A DNA stretch of 64,000 nucleotides. Source: Theobroma cacao. Its lineage: Eukaryota > Streptophyta > Magnoliopsida > Malvales > Malvaceae. Position numbers and translations under genes: made by a program. The stretch lies in NCBI RefSeq assembly GCF_000208745.1, contig NC_030854.1, positions 5,003,639 to 5,067,638 on the forward strand. The letters are read 5' to 3'. Shown here one piece after another: positions 23,992 through 37,000 of the stretch. How positions within the stretch are numbered: the stretch's first letter is position 1; each line of letters starts with the position of its first letter. The notes under the pieces were generated by a model. It was not told the origin of the DNA. It did not search any database and saw nothing but the letters and a program-made list of their open reading frames with translations.

Positions 23992-25642
23992 AATTACTAT
24001 GAATTTAATTATTTAAACAGCTGAAAATATGTTAAATAACTAGAGATCACACCCTAAAAAAATTGGTGATGAATTGGTTATAAAATTATGGGGTACATCA
24101 GAAATTTGGCAATTAATGTCTAGTGTTCCATTTTGGGGGAAACATTTTTTGTTTTACTTTTAACTTCATTTCACCCTTTTGCCCTGGCAAAATTCCTATG
24201 ATTTTTAACTGTTAGGTACGAGTTAAAAAAGGACAATGGCTTCCTTCCCCCAAGAAAACTCTAGTAGCTGCATGTAACATGTCCTTTGCTTTGTCTTATA
24301 CACAGTAAACATCCATTATTGAAGTTAGGTAAAGAAAAGGAAATAGTACTAGTATAGTATATTTAACTTCTACAATGTCGAATTATGGTAGGAAAAATTT
24401 TTTTGTTTTTCGTTTTAACCTGGCTCCATTTTCTATAGTTTCATGTGCAGATCATTTATTGGAAAAACATGGAACAATTCTCTCTCAAAACTAACAGCTT
24501 GTTCTGTGACTCCAATTGGTAAGTTTCAGGGGATAAGAAGAAAGACCAAAAGATGACTAGTCACAAATGTTAGTACTTTGTTTTGTTGGTTGGTGAGGAT
24601 GGTAGTAGCGTGGCGATCCAAACATTTGTAAAGTTTTGTGATGGATGAAGTTATCAATTTGGTTACTTAGTGGTTGATCCAATAATAAATTATTAAAAAC
24701 AGTAAGCAATCAATAGTGCTTCTAACTGGCTTCATTAAATTATTGCAAAACCAGTTTGCTGTAAATTATTATTTTAGGAGAACCTACCAAAAACAGGTTA
24801 TCCTCGTGCTTATCTCAGTCTCTTATTTCTCTAAAAAAGAATTCCAATTATTCTTCCTTCATCATCATCATCATCACAAAACCTTAATCTATCACGTCCC
24901 ACACCTTTAAATTCAAAAGTAAATAGATATGTTCAATCTTATAATAAAATAAAAGTTTGTCTTCGAAAAAAGGACATTAAAGAAACAGGTTCGGTGAATC
25001 CATTTTGAACGTAAAACATACTTGTAAAAAATCATAAGAAATCCAAAATGCATGCTAGTAAAATTTACCTGACCATGGCATTCAAGGTGGAGCCCATCAG
25101 TTATAAGACTAGGGCGAGCAGTAGCAGGGCAAGGCAGGGCAGGGCCAAAGATTGATAATTGGGTCAACAAGGGAAAAATGAAAACTTTGTCAAAACGTGC
25201 CTATATATAGTTTTTGACCATCTGCGGTGGCTCAGGTCAGACGGATAGGGATATCAATCCAATACGAGTTTCAATCATTTTCCACACATGCTTCTGTAAA
25301 TTGTACCCTGTTAAAACTTAAAGTTAGATATTTTAACTATTTACCCAAACATATCGAATTCATTGCTTAGTAGTACATATTAAAACAAAGTCGGTAGTGT
25401 TCATACATTAACCTGGTTTCAAAAGAAAGATAAAAAGCTGAAACAGGCGAAAATTTCCTTGCAAAAGTAACTGTTGCATACAATTCAACCGCACAACAGA
25501 ACTGTTTCATAAAATGTTCGGTTCACTAACGTTACTACCCTTTGTCTCGCCGACATCTGATGTGTTCAAACAGTTGGCAATGCAACAGTTGGATATAGTA
25601 TTTGTGTCAGTGACAAGTAAAATCCATGTTTTGTAACATCAT

Positions 25643-25697
<55 letters not shown>

Positions 25698-28600
25698 TGG
25701 ATGGTACCAAAAATACAAATATTAAGAATGTATATGTATAACAATTGTCGTTTGGACTTAGTTGATAAAAGTAATATGTGATGAAGTGAAATTTGGATAA
25801 TGAATCTAATTTTGAATTATAATATTTGGGTTTAATTTTGTTTTATTATTTCTTTAATACATCCAATTTATTCACATTACAAAATGTAATCCTAAAGTAT
25901 GAATTTTATATACATATAAATAAAGGTTACAAATAATGTTGAAAAGTAACGAAAAGAGTTATATTCATAGCATTCTTCCTTTGTCCAAAAGAAAAAGAAA
26001 ACAGTAACTTGCACGCCCGAGGATGAATAATAAAAATTTAGATTTTAAAATATTTAATAAAATTTTAAAATAATCATCAGCAAAATCAATCATGTTTGAA
26101 CAAGTGTAGGAGAAATTCATTGTGGTGATGAAGAAATACCATGAATTTGTGAATTTCCCACTTTGCAAACCTAATTTCATTCTCTCATTTATAAAACAAG
26201 GCTCGAAATTAAACCCATTTGTATTCTTTTTAACTTTTTCCCAGTTGGCTTCGACAAATTTTGTTCCAAACATATACAAACCGAGAGACCACGCAATCTG
26301 AGCAACATTAACATTACCAAATCCAAATGGGCCCTTAAACTTTCCAAACTTTTCACTCAAGACAACAAAGGTAAACAGTGGCTTATAAATGCACCGTCAT
26401 TCGGTGCATCCACATAATACGTCCAATTTTCAGCTTGTCGACCTTCACACGTGGTCATGGATCCGCCGCATCCACGTGTCAGAGACGGTCGGATTGTTGT
26501 CCGTACCTTGTTAAGGACCCCACCCTAGCTCCCCCGTACCAAACCTGTTCAAGTCAAACCGCAATTTGGCTTTTCCCCTTTGCCACCTCTCCCCGCATTG
26601 GATTCTATGGTTTTTGCAACTATTTTGTGGAATAAAACCCCCTTTCCTTTTATCTCTTACGTGGCAAAATCATAGTCGTCTTCTGTTGTCTCCCTTTCTC
26701 TCTCAAAAAGAGAAAAAAGAAATCTATGCATAGTCGTATACTTCATTTCTAATTGATTATCATTCATACATATAAATTGACTACTTACTTTAAGGTTTGA
26801 AAGTAGAATTACAGAATAACAAAGTAAATACCCTCCTCCTTTTCTACATTGCTTCTCTTCAAATTCAAACATATTGTTTAAGCTTTACCACACTTTTCCC
26901 TACCAAATCTCAAAGAATGGTGGCAAAGGTCAAGTCTGATCTCCAATTTACATCCTTCTAGTATTAGAATTGCATGCTGGTTGATTGTTCATATGACAAA
27001 ACACTGTATTTGCATAATAGATGTCACATTTCAATAAGATAAAAGAGTTGGTTTACTTAAATTTTTCTCTGACAAATTTTCTCTTGTAGAATTATGCATT
27101 AAATATTAAAACCTTGAACAAGTACCAGAAAAATAAATAGGAATGGTAAGGCCATCACAGAAGTAACATAGGATACTCGTTAAAAAATTCCAAAATTATT
27201 TTTCTGATGGAGTTTATGTCAACCGAAGACGGAACAGTTTGGCTCAAATTCACCCTAAACCTAGGCTGACAGAGGACAATGAAGAGTATGTAGGCACTAT
27301 ATATATTCTTTTGGGTATATATAGCATTGTGATGTTGTTTGGTTTCCAATCAAATTCTTGTCAATATGTACCTTGGAATTCTAAAAAATACACAAACTCA
27401 TAAGTATGTCTTATAATTCCATCCCAATATGTCTCGTCCGAAGGTGACATCCAAATCTTCATTTGGAAAGAAAAATAACATCTCTCTCCCTCCGTCTCCA
27501 AGGGTTCTCTTCATCTAGTCATGAGGTGCTCCATAGAAATGGATATTGCCAACATAAATCAAACCTAGATATGGAATATGGGTACATAGATTCTCTCGTC
27601 ATTTGTGTAAGGATATGATAAAATTTTTAATCGTATAATTAATTAAAATGTATTTTGATCCAACAAAGTGTGATTGACCAATATTTGAGTTATGGAACAA
27701 TAATTACGAGTTATGTCGTTGCATGTTTTGTTTTGGGATCAAGCTCGGAATGTTCCTCCATGCTTACAAAGAAAAAAACATTAGAGAACTTTGTCGTTGC
27801 TAGGTTCATTTGTTTTCGACTTATTAGGTATTTTAATGTAACAAGAAGATAAACATGTGCCTTTTGGTACAATAATCATTTTTTGGGTTCATGCATATCC
27901 GGTACTTGAAGGAAATGTGATGGAGGCTTCTTACCTTTTACGAGATTAAATATGAGAAAGAAGTAAACAACAAGGCAATTATTGATCCTCATTTGGAATT
28001 AGTTAATTATTGACTGGATGAGACCTGTAGTGCACGTCACTAGCCTTCTTATTCAAAACCAAACCATCAACCTTGTTTTATTGTTGGGATTTTAATCAGG
28101 ACATTTATGATTTCTGGAAATCAACATGTTTGACGGTGGAGGTCTAATAGCACTTGAGGTTAAAGGGGTCGGTGCGGTGGGAGGGAGTTAGGTTTTGGCT
28201 CGGTTGATTATCATATGGGTGGCAGCCATCCAGGGCTGGGGTTGTAGCCCCTGCTCCTTTCAAAGTCAGGGCTTTATACCCTTTAAAATGATAGCCCTAA
28301 AAAAACCTTCCCAACTTCATTTTGAAAGAGAAATGTAAGAATGATTCAATTCAAGCATGCCTCAGCAACATGAATGGTATATACTTAATTTTTTCTCTTG
28401 AATCCATTGGTTATGCTAAAGAAATTCTGCAAGCCTAAAAATGAAAATGTTGGCCCCGTGGCCGGCAGTTAAGGCTAGACAAATCAACAAGTGAGCTTTG
28501 GTTGTGTGTAGAACTGTAGTAGAAAATCTCTAGCATATATTTCAACAAGATTTTATTATGATGACCTTAGTGGAACAAAATTGATATATGAAATCCCGCT

Positions 28601-28883
28601 CACCCCTTTTTTTACCCCATCGTATATCTGCTAATTTAAGACTAAAAACTTAATTTGAGGTTAAAATCTTTGAGTTTTTATCAATTTAAAGTTAAAAGTT
28701 TCAATTGTAACAATCAATAGTCGAATATTTTTTATTTCTTACAATTAAGGTTTAAGCCAAGAAGTGTCTAGCACGTATAGGACACGCATATAATGTGGAC
28801 ATTGATTTGGAAGGGTAAGATACGGAAGAGTAGTTTTGTCCAAAAAAAATTTTCTGTCAAGACAAAACGATTCAAATTATGAC
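23992..28883. other. Spacer with short unassigned frames
   Basis: No gene recognised. Holds an (AT)20 microsatellite at 25,655-25,694, a 131-codon minus-strand frame at 26,360-25,965, and a less AT-rich patch at 26,380-26,600 with two CACGTG cores (26,448 and 26,473). Confidence 0.4.
25655..25694. repeat. (AT)n microsatellite
   Basis: About twenty AT units preceded by three ATAC units (25,643-25,654). Confidence 0.9.
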
Positions 28884-29235
28884 ATGACGTGTAACAATTT
28901 TTTCATCACGACGTGTAATAACTAAATTTTTTAATATGACGTATAACAGTTAAATTTTCAACATGCTGTGTAACAATTACATTTTTCAATATGGCGTGTA
29001 ACAACTCAATTTTCAACATGACGTATGATAATTACATTTTTTAACATGATGTGTAATAACTAAATTTTCAACACTGTGTGTAACGACTAAATCTTCAACA
29101 TGAGGTATAACAATTACATTTTTCAACATGATGTATAACAATTAAATTTTCAATATGACCTATAACAATTAAATTTTTCAACATAACATATAATAATTAA
29201 ATTTTTAACATGGCATATAACAATTATATTTTCAA
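28884..29235. repeat. Degenerate 27-29 bp minisatellite, about 13 units
   Basis: Head-to-tail units of the form ATGACGTATAACAATTAAAT followed by TTTTCAAC. Thirteen can be read between 28,884 and 29,235. Units differ by point changes (GACGT, GGCGT, GATGT, GCTGT) and by length of the T run. No unit carries a codon-preserving pattern, so it is non-coding. Confidence 0.85.
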
Positions 29236-32200
29236 AATAATTTTCTATCGTGTATGATACACATTTCATCCACTTGTCAACTTTGCCTTTTATTATAAAA
29301 AATCAAAAACATTTGACTTTTGATCGTTACAATTGAAACATTTGACTCTTAATTAAAAAAATACACAAACATTTAGTCCCAATTTAAGCATTCCACTAAT
29401 TTAGATATCATTGGATCAAAGATTTTCATTTCCCTATTGTAGAGAACATGATCATTGTTCTCGGCCTGCCTTTCAGGGGGCCCGAAACTTCAGCCCATGA
29501 AAAAAGCCCTCAACTGGATACAGGCAATTGTCGGCCTTACAGGCCAATCTCAATCCCGGGCGGAGCCTCAATAGAAAAGGCCAAATTGGATTCTTTTTAA
29601 GCTTTTTCCACACTTAGAATGGGCTAGAGCCTGCCTGAGGTACCTCGCTCATTAAAACAAGAGCTTCTTTCAGACTTGAGAGCTTTGATTATTTCTTTTG
29701 ACCTCTTCTTTGATTTTTTAGGGATAAGTTGAGACTTGAGATCAATTCTAACTTTGTGGCGTCCGTAAACGTTTGAAAGTCCACATAGTTTTTGAAATCT
29801 TCCATTGACTGATACAAAGTTAATGATTCTGAATTTCCAACGGATTAGACCCATTCATTTTTGCTTTCCGTCTATATTTCTTTTTCCGAACACTTTCCCT
29901 TTACTGCTCAACAATTTAGCTACATAAAAAATTAAAGGCTACCTTTCCCATTCCTTTAACCCCCTACACTCTCACAGGCAGAGATCTCTTGAACGTTGGA
30001 AATCAAAAACCTTTACAGATGGTACTTTGATCTACTAGGTAAGATCTCGATTTCAATACATAGGCATAATTATCGGTATAATTGCTCATTAATACACCTG
30101 CAGCGTCAGTGCTCCACCGTCGGAGGATTGAACTTTGACCCAAAAAAAAACGTTTGGACTCGTGCCCCATTTAACCCAACGGTCAAATTTGCATGTAATA
30201 ATTAGTTGCAGTTAACATAGACATGCCAAAATGCCAGGTGGCTCTACCTTGGCTCGTTTCCAGGAAAATTCCACTATGAAGATAATTGAATCAAAGAAAG
30301 AAAAAAAGCAGGTAATCGATAAGATCATAAGATGCTCTGCACATAAAAGTGCAGCATCTGCCTGTAACATCATTTGCTTTTATCCCATGGCTGAAAAAAA
30401 GAGTTGTTTGATATTGAATCATTGCTCTGCTTAAATTACGATCATATGGTTACAAAGTTGATGAGTGTCGGCAAAACTGAAAGTTCCTCCTCTTTTGTGT
30501 GATATATTCCCTGGCAATATTTCATCAACCCATGTGCAAATTGGCTGATCACTTGTTTCGTCGCTGACAGTTGTTTGATAAAACAGATGACAAAATGCTA
30601 ACAAATGTCCTAGGAAACAACCTGTTAAAAATGTAGTTTTTATGGCATTCAACCCTTGCACAATTTGTAACACTTGAATATTTAGTTAATTAGTTACTGT
30701 ATGATCCTATTTAAAAAAACAAAGTTCGAATTTACCGTCTCTCAAATTCAAAAAAAAAAAAACTCTTACACAATTTCTAATGTTTTCATATTGAATGCAA
30801 TATTTGATTATCCTTAATGTATTTAGTTGAAAATATTTTGGAAAGGTTTAACCTTAATAAATATTCTTGAAACATCTAGAGTTAACAACAGTTGAAAAAG
30901 AAATGCTTTGCACAAATTTTTGAAAGGGGGTCATGATTAAAACAGACTTCATTTTCGGGATAAACAGAGTAAAGGGCTATGATGTTTTTTGTTTTAGGGG
31001 CAGTGACCAAATGATGTTGTTTGCAAGACAAATGATTCTTTTGATGTATAATTCCACACAAAAATAGGTGAAACTACAATATATAACATACTATTATTAT
31101 TTTTAATTTTTTATGTATAAAATAACCAGAAATACATTAACAAATAATGAAAAATATTTATAAAGAACAATCGAACCACAGGACCAATCTCTGGTAAACT
31201 GTTTATAAGATCAATGTCATGAAACTTGCTCAAGGCAACGACCAAAACAATTCCTAAGCCCAAAGCATCGTCGTGACAAACCTTGTCTGTTGTAGAGAAT
31301 CAAATTTTGAATACGATAAACCTTTCGGATTTATCGAAAAAATCATAAAACGTATTGGATTTGGATTTTGGATCATATTCCAAAAACAAATAAATGCACG
31401 GTGTCAGCCTGATTTGACGGCTTCAACATCCTTAAAACAGAATCTAAAATGATTAGGATGATGTTTTAATGTTTATAATTTGCATCCAATCTCCATCCGA
31501 GACCCACAAATGCTTCCAAATCGATGAAAGGAGATGCTTGAGCCTCTGGTGCGTGCAGTGTACACTATTACAATCCTAATCCAACATACAGAGACCGGAA
31601 AGCCCCCGGTACCACACCCACATATTGATAAAACTCAATCCTGTTTGTGCGGTTGGAAGTAGGCATGGTCCTGGCAGCGTGAGCAGATATCACTTCCCTT
31701 GATGGATACATTCTTAGGAGGTTCAAAATTATAAACTGTCTGCCAGAGAACACTGACCCTAAAATGATGAAGCTTGGGCTTCAAGAATCTCTAGATGGAG
31801 TGAATACCACTACACGGACACCTAAAAGTTAGAGCTACGGCAACATCTGCCAAGAATTCACTCACTGGAAACTTCAAGGAACAATCATCACAATTAATGA
31901 TTCAACAGTTATAAACAGCAAATGGAATCTTCTTTTGAAGCAGTTGCTACCAGAAATTTCAAGGAACTGCTTCAGAAGACAAACCTAGACAAATGGGTAT
32001 TTGTGGATTAATGTCATTAAAACCAAATAATTTACAGAGTGCAAGTTCAGGCCCTTCCAAGCCTTTTGTTTTGGAACGAACTTCAAATTACACAACTTAA
32101 AAGACCAAAACAAAAAAAAAAAAAAAAGAACAGTACAAAAGATGAACATGAGAAAAATGAGAAGAAAATGCAGTCGGGATGCGTTTAGTTACAAACCTGT

Positions 32201-32369
32201 TTATAGGGTATTTCCCTTTCTAAATCAGCTAACGTTCATCAAATGCTAACAAACAAAGATAACCATACAATACACCAAACCCAAAAACAGTAACACCCAT
32301 ATATAAATATCAAAGTCACCTTAAATACATCACACAAACCTAATCAGTTAAACAGCGCTAAAGGCTATA
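29236..32369. other. Spacer and probable 3' UTR of the DUF662-type gene
   Basis: No gene recognised. 29,440-29,590 and 31,480-32,100 are less AT-rich. The part just left of 32,370 must contain the 3' UTR of the minus-strand gene; no polyadenylation site was fixed. An A15-type run at about 32,108-32,126 and a hairpin at 31,931-31,979 are present. Confidence 0.4.
31931..31979. other. 15-bp hairpin near the DUF662-type gene 3' end
   Basis: TCTTTTGAAGCAGTT (31,931-31,945) pairs with AACTGCTTCAGAAGA (31,965-31,979) over 15 positions, 14 Watson-Crick plus one G-T wobble, around a 19-nt loop. If the 3' UTR of the minus-strand gene extends this far it would fold in the mRNA. Confidence 0.6.
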
Positions 32370-33807
32370 TCAGTGTATGGAATCTATGTTCTTACTGAGC
32401 TCCTCTAGCTTCTTCATCCTCAACCTCTCACTTTCACTCACCAGCTGTTGATTCAACAAAAAAGAAAAAAAAGATAACAACAAAGTGAAATTAGTCATCA
32501 GAAAAAGGAAATTTACTAGCTTTCTATCTTTAAATTTTGCTTCAACACTACAATATAAAAACTAACCTCCATCAATTTTGTGATTAGCTGTACTTTTTCC
32601 TTGTTCTTTTCGTTAAATGCCTCAAGGGCTTCCTTGTATTCCCTTTCCTGTAACATATTTCAACCCAAACTTAGCGGCATGACTATATCCCTCAGATGAT
32701 TCCGTAGCTTTCAGCTAATTGATAAGTAATATTGACCAAAATTAATGGAAAAGTTGAATAGCATCAAAGTTTGGTAAAGTTGTACCTTTTTCTGGCAGGT
32801 GTGCCCTAGTGGCTTCAATTCTTTGTTAACTGCATCAATCTTCTTCCGCACCAGAGCAACGTCCTTCCTCATTGGATCTGCCAGTGCTTCAAGCTCCTAA
32901 TAGATTTACATAGTTTTATTTAAAAGGAGAAACAGTAGTAATATTATTATTATGTAGAATTAAGTCCAGCTCCATCGCTGAAATTGTAAAGCCAATAAAA
33001 AGAAATTCTTGTTTGTTTTAAAATAGCAAACCATTTAGAAGGCACCCTTGATCTATTAGCTTAAATAGTTGTTTTTGCAAAAAGATGTAAAGCCCCAAAA
33101 TTAACTGACAGATTTTTTTTTAATAATACAACCTTTAACTGTAAATCTGACAGATAAAGTTCTCCCATTTTCTTACACAAATGCATTATACATCTTCTTC
33201 TTTCTACTAAGCAAATTTGTGGGGAAACAGACTCCTTTGACAAAGGAAAATGCATCAAAAGGCTAAACCTGAAAACATACTTTAAGAATTTGTAAATCCA
33301 TGCCCAGATCATGAATTTTGACCACTATGTGAGCCTCTACCACTCTGAATTTTGCAGAAATTGACCAAAAAAAAATATAAAAGATGTAAACTTGTTTGAA
33401 ACAAGAGCCTTTAAACATTAAAAATTTCACCTTTCCAAGTCTAGCCAGTAAAAACCCAAGTCAAAATCCAGAAAAATTTTAGCTTAGCCTGTAAACTAAC
33501 AGGGATACAAGCAAAAAAGAGCCAAAAAAAAAAAAGAGAAAATTTTGTTTGGACAAACCTCACGAATGAAGGCCAAACGTTTCGTTTCCTCTTCAACACG
33601 GCCTAACTGAAGCTGAACCTTTTCTCTAACCTCCATCTTCTTCCTCTCTATCTCTTCTTCTTTGGCTCTAAAAGTAGAAAGAGCAGACTTTGAGATCTCT
33701 TCATCTTCCTTAGACAAGTGGCTGCTAAAGCTGAGACTCCCAGAGTTTTGAACCATTAACTGGTTTTGTTGCTGAGGCTGCTGTTGCTGCTGCTCAGTCT
33801 GCATCAT
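32370..33807 (-). CDS. DUF662 / PF04949 coiled-coil protein (RAB6-interacting golgin-like, ACIP1-like)
   Basis: Four exons: 33,807-33,559, 32,896-32,786, 32,647-32,567 and 32,444-32,370 (TGA); 516 nt, 171 aa, all introns phase 0 (662, 138 and 122 bp, GT-AG). The start is the first of two adjacent ATGs (33,807); the codon 24 nt upstream in frame is GTG, not ATG. The protein has a Gln-rich N terminus (TEQQQQQPQQQNQ), then LSKEDEEISKSALSTFRAKE, then Glu/Lys/Arg-rich helices (EEIERKKMEVREKVQLQLGR; ELEALADPMRKDVALVRKKI; REYKEALEAFNEKNKEKVQL) ending SERLRMKKLEELSKNID. This order matches plant DUF662 proteins of about 170-190 aa. Known members include ACIP1, a microtubule-associated protein in immunity; Pfam once called the family 'transcriptional activator'. 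Function of this copy is inferred only. Confidence 0.88.
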
Positions 33808-34060
33808 CTTGGCTAGCTCCAGCTTCTTCACAGAAAGAAAACCCTTCTTCTTCCTTGAATTCCTCCCTTTATTATCTTCTTGCTCTTTCTTTTTTTTTTT
33901 TTTCTTTCTTTCTTTCTTTTGCTTTTGCTTTGAAATGATAGCTTGTGTTTCTCTTTCTCTCTCTTCTTTTTTCCCTGTTGAGAAGTGCTTATAAACAAGG
34001 ATGGCTTTTCAAGGTTTTTTTTTTTTTTGCTTTATTTATTATTAAAGTAGTGTAACCCCA
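33808..34060 (-). promoter_or_regulatory. 5' UTR / promoter-proximal region of the DUF662-type gene
   Basis: On the minus strand this is a strongly purine-rich leader (GAAAGAAAGAAAG at about 33,900-33,920, and GAGAGAAAGAGAAA near 33,950-33,970). Purine/pyrimidine-rich tracts directly upstream of plant ATGs are common. No TATA box was chosen. Confidence 0.45.
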
Positions 34061-37000
34061 AGCCAGCTTGGCTTAGCTCAGCTTACTTTTGTGAACCAGA
34101 ACCAAAATAGTATAGTAAAAAGATAATGCGGATTTTTGTAAAAAATAAGAAATTACAACAAAAAAGCAGCAGCAGCTGAAATGACCCAACTGCCAACCAC
34201 TGATAAAGATTGGGGAGGATTTGTTTACTGAATGAAGAGTGTCCCTTGAAAATTTAAAACCCTGTCTATACAATGATCAGTGAACCCCACATTACATACG
34301 CCTTTCCCCATTTCAAATTTTTCACTCTATTTTTCTCAAGGACTGTACCCCTAACCCTATGCCTCCTAATAATTCTACCAAGCCAGAGTACATTCTTCAC
34401 CACAAAATGGCATTAGCACTTTTACCCTCATATTCAGCAAATAATATTTTCTCTTTTCTTTCTTATTACAATAAACTATGACATATATATATTTATAATT
34501 ATATTTAAAGAAAACCCTAAGGGCTTTTTTCTTGACACCTGACAATATTGCCTGATGGAGAAAAGCCTCAAAGAGTTTTCTTTATTCCATATGGTTTTTT
34601 TTTTCTTTGATTTTTCAACAGTTATTATTAAATATTAAATGTAATTATCTTTTCTTTACATTTAAAGTTAAAAAAATTTGAATCTAACTATTTACTTAAG
34701 AAAAAATATATACATGTCAACTACCAAATCAAACTATATAATATAATTCTCTTTATCAAATAAAAATATGCAGTTGCTATCCATAAAAGTTCAATTTTAA
34801 TTTTTTTAAATCTTAAATTTTTAAAAAATAAGTTTTCTTATATTTAAATGTACTCTTCATTTTTCACTTTTCTAATATAAAAAGTACTAACTAATAAAAT
34901 AACAATCTAAGAAAACTTAAATATATTCGTTGACATAACTTTAGTATCCATTTGCAAACATGACAATATAGAGAAAAAAGAAAAAGAAAGAAATGATGGA
35001 TTCATTTATAGTCTTGTTAAAGTATATGTATGCTCTTATGTAATCTTTGGTATGAGAGAAGTAAGAATACATTCTCCTATAATATACCCAATTAAATTAT
35101 ATTGCAATGTTTGTTTTGCAACAAATCACTGCAATGTAATATTATAATAAATCACATTACAGCCAATAATTGTAATGTGATTGCAGTTTAAAACCAATGC
35201 AATCATATTATGTTTCACTTTACAATGTTGTTAAAAATCATTTTACCCTTCAATTTTATTACTTTATTAAAAACATTTTATAATGCTATAATTTGGCTTT
35301 TTATATAGATTTCGATGATATCTTTTTATTATTTTTAATAATCATGGTGATTGTCAATAAAATTTATATTATGTTTTAAAGAAAAAAGAAATTAAAATAA
35401 AGTCTATAATATAAAAATTATATTAAAAAATAAAAATAAAATATATAAGATTATAATAAAAATAAAAATCAAATATATGACATTAAAAATATATTTAAGA
35501 GATTATATTATATAAAATTTAATAATAAAAAATACAAGTAATGGTAGCTACAATAACAACAATTATATATTTTATAAAATAATATTTTGTACATGTCAAT
35601 GCATGTCAATAATTAAATATGATAATATAATTACTATTATATATCTATTTCACAAAGCATTCTCAACTTAATTGAAAAAAAAATTTATCAGTCAGAGTGC
35701 GAGACATCGCACAGGTATCAGACTAATATATATATTGTTTTAAGGTCAGAATGCAAATGTACAGACTTCCTCTCTTTTTTTTTTTTTCTTTTTAATTTTA
35801 CCACTTGCTTGTTTCTCACCTCTGTACCAAAATCAGAACTTGATTCAGGGTGCAGATGGGACCTTTCCAGGCAAGAATGTGGTTTTCTTATTTGTAGGTA
35901 GAGGGGCAACTTGAAGTAACTCTCGTAGTTGCGTCATTCACATTGGATGACTGACACAAGCACTTGTATCCTTACTTACATTTCTTGCATGCATGTTTTA
36001 TTTAATGAAATGTATAACGAAATTGATTTGTCAAGCAATCTTTCTGTTAGGATATATTAGTGGATTGCGAGTAAAATGACTTTGGTCATGAATCATGATA
36101 TTGATGTTTTTCTTATCTTTTTGTGTGTCTGTGTCCATGGGTAAATAGTAATTTTTCTATATTGATGCTAGAATATTCTTGCTACCATACTCAACAGCTG
36201 TTATTATGGTTTTCTGTGTCAAAAACCCAATAACAATAAGTAACTAGTCTTCTAATGCTAAGAATGATGTTGAAATCAAACTATGATCAAATTCTTCTAG
36301 GTATTGAAGAGTTAGGGCTACTATTTCCCAAATTTTACAAAGATTAAGATTCAACCTGTTTAATGAGTAGAAAAACAATTGTGTGAATCTCTTGCATGCA
36401 ATCATCTTAACCTGACAGTTAAACCCAATAAAATGTGTCTTGCCATTTCATTTCTAATTATTGAGTCAGATATTGATAATTATGATACCTATATTGTCTA
36501 GCTTAATCTACACATTAAGGGCTTATAAATAGAAGATTAACTGCAAAGGAGGCCGAGTAAAGCTGTGGGTGGCCATTCCCTACTTGAAGGCCAGGTACGT
36601 ATAAATTAAATAAAAAGTTTGGTAAGGGGTGGATCAGAAAGGGTTACCTACAAATAACCAACACTAAATAAATTAGAGGCGTAAGAGCAAAGGCAAGGTT
36701 AGGAGAGAAATGGCCATTGGCGGCAGCTTAGCTAACCTTTTGACAAATATCACCAACTTTCCACTCTGGGCCTTCAAAGCAAGAATCTCCTCTTTTAAAT
36801 TTTTCTCTTTGGTTTATTCCTTTTTTAATTCTGGACTTTTCTTCAAATATATAAATTTATTCTAAATTTTAATATAATAATCTGTTATTTTTCCATATAT
36901 TGCTTGGATGCTATTAAATTGGCATGATTGAGTCAAGGTTGTACTTTTAAAAATATTCTAAAATAACATAATCGCTTGTTAATGGACTTGCACCTTTTCT

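Noticed and set aside
33829..33831. GTG as the start of the DUF662-type protein, eight codons upstream
   Set aside because: Plant nuclear genes start at ATG; two ATGs follow at 33,807 and 33,804 in the same frame.
33809..33994. Plus-strand frame rich in Phe and Ser
   Set aside because: Complement of the purine-rich 5' leader of the DUF662-type gene; low complexity.
35150..35182. 12-bp perfect inverted repeat AATCACATTACA as a possible microRNA precursor or MITE
   Set aside because: The stem is too short for a plant microRNA precursor and no longer arms or TSD were found.
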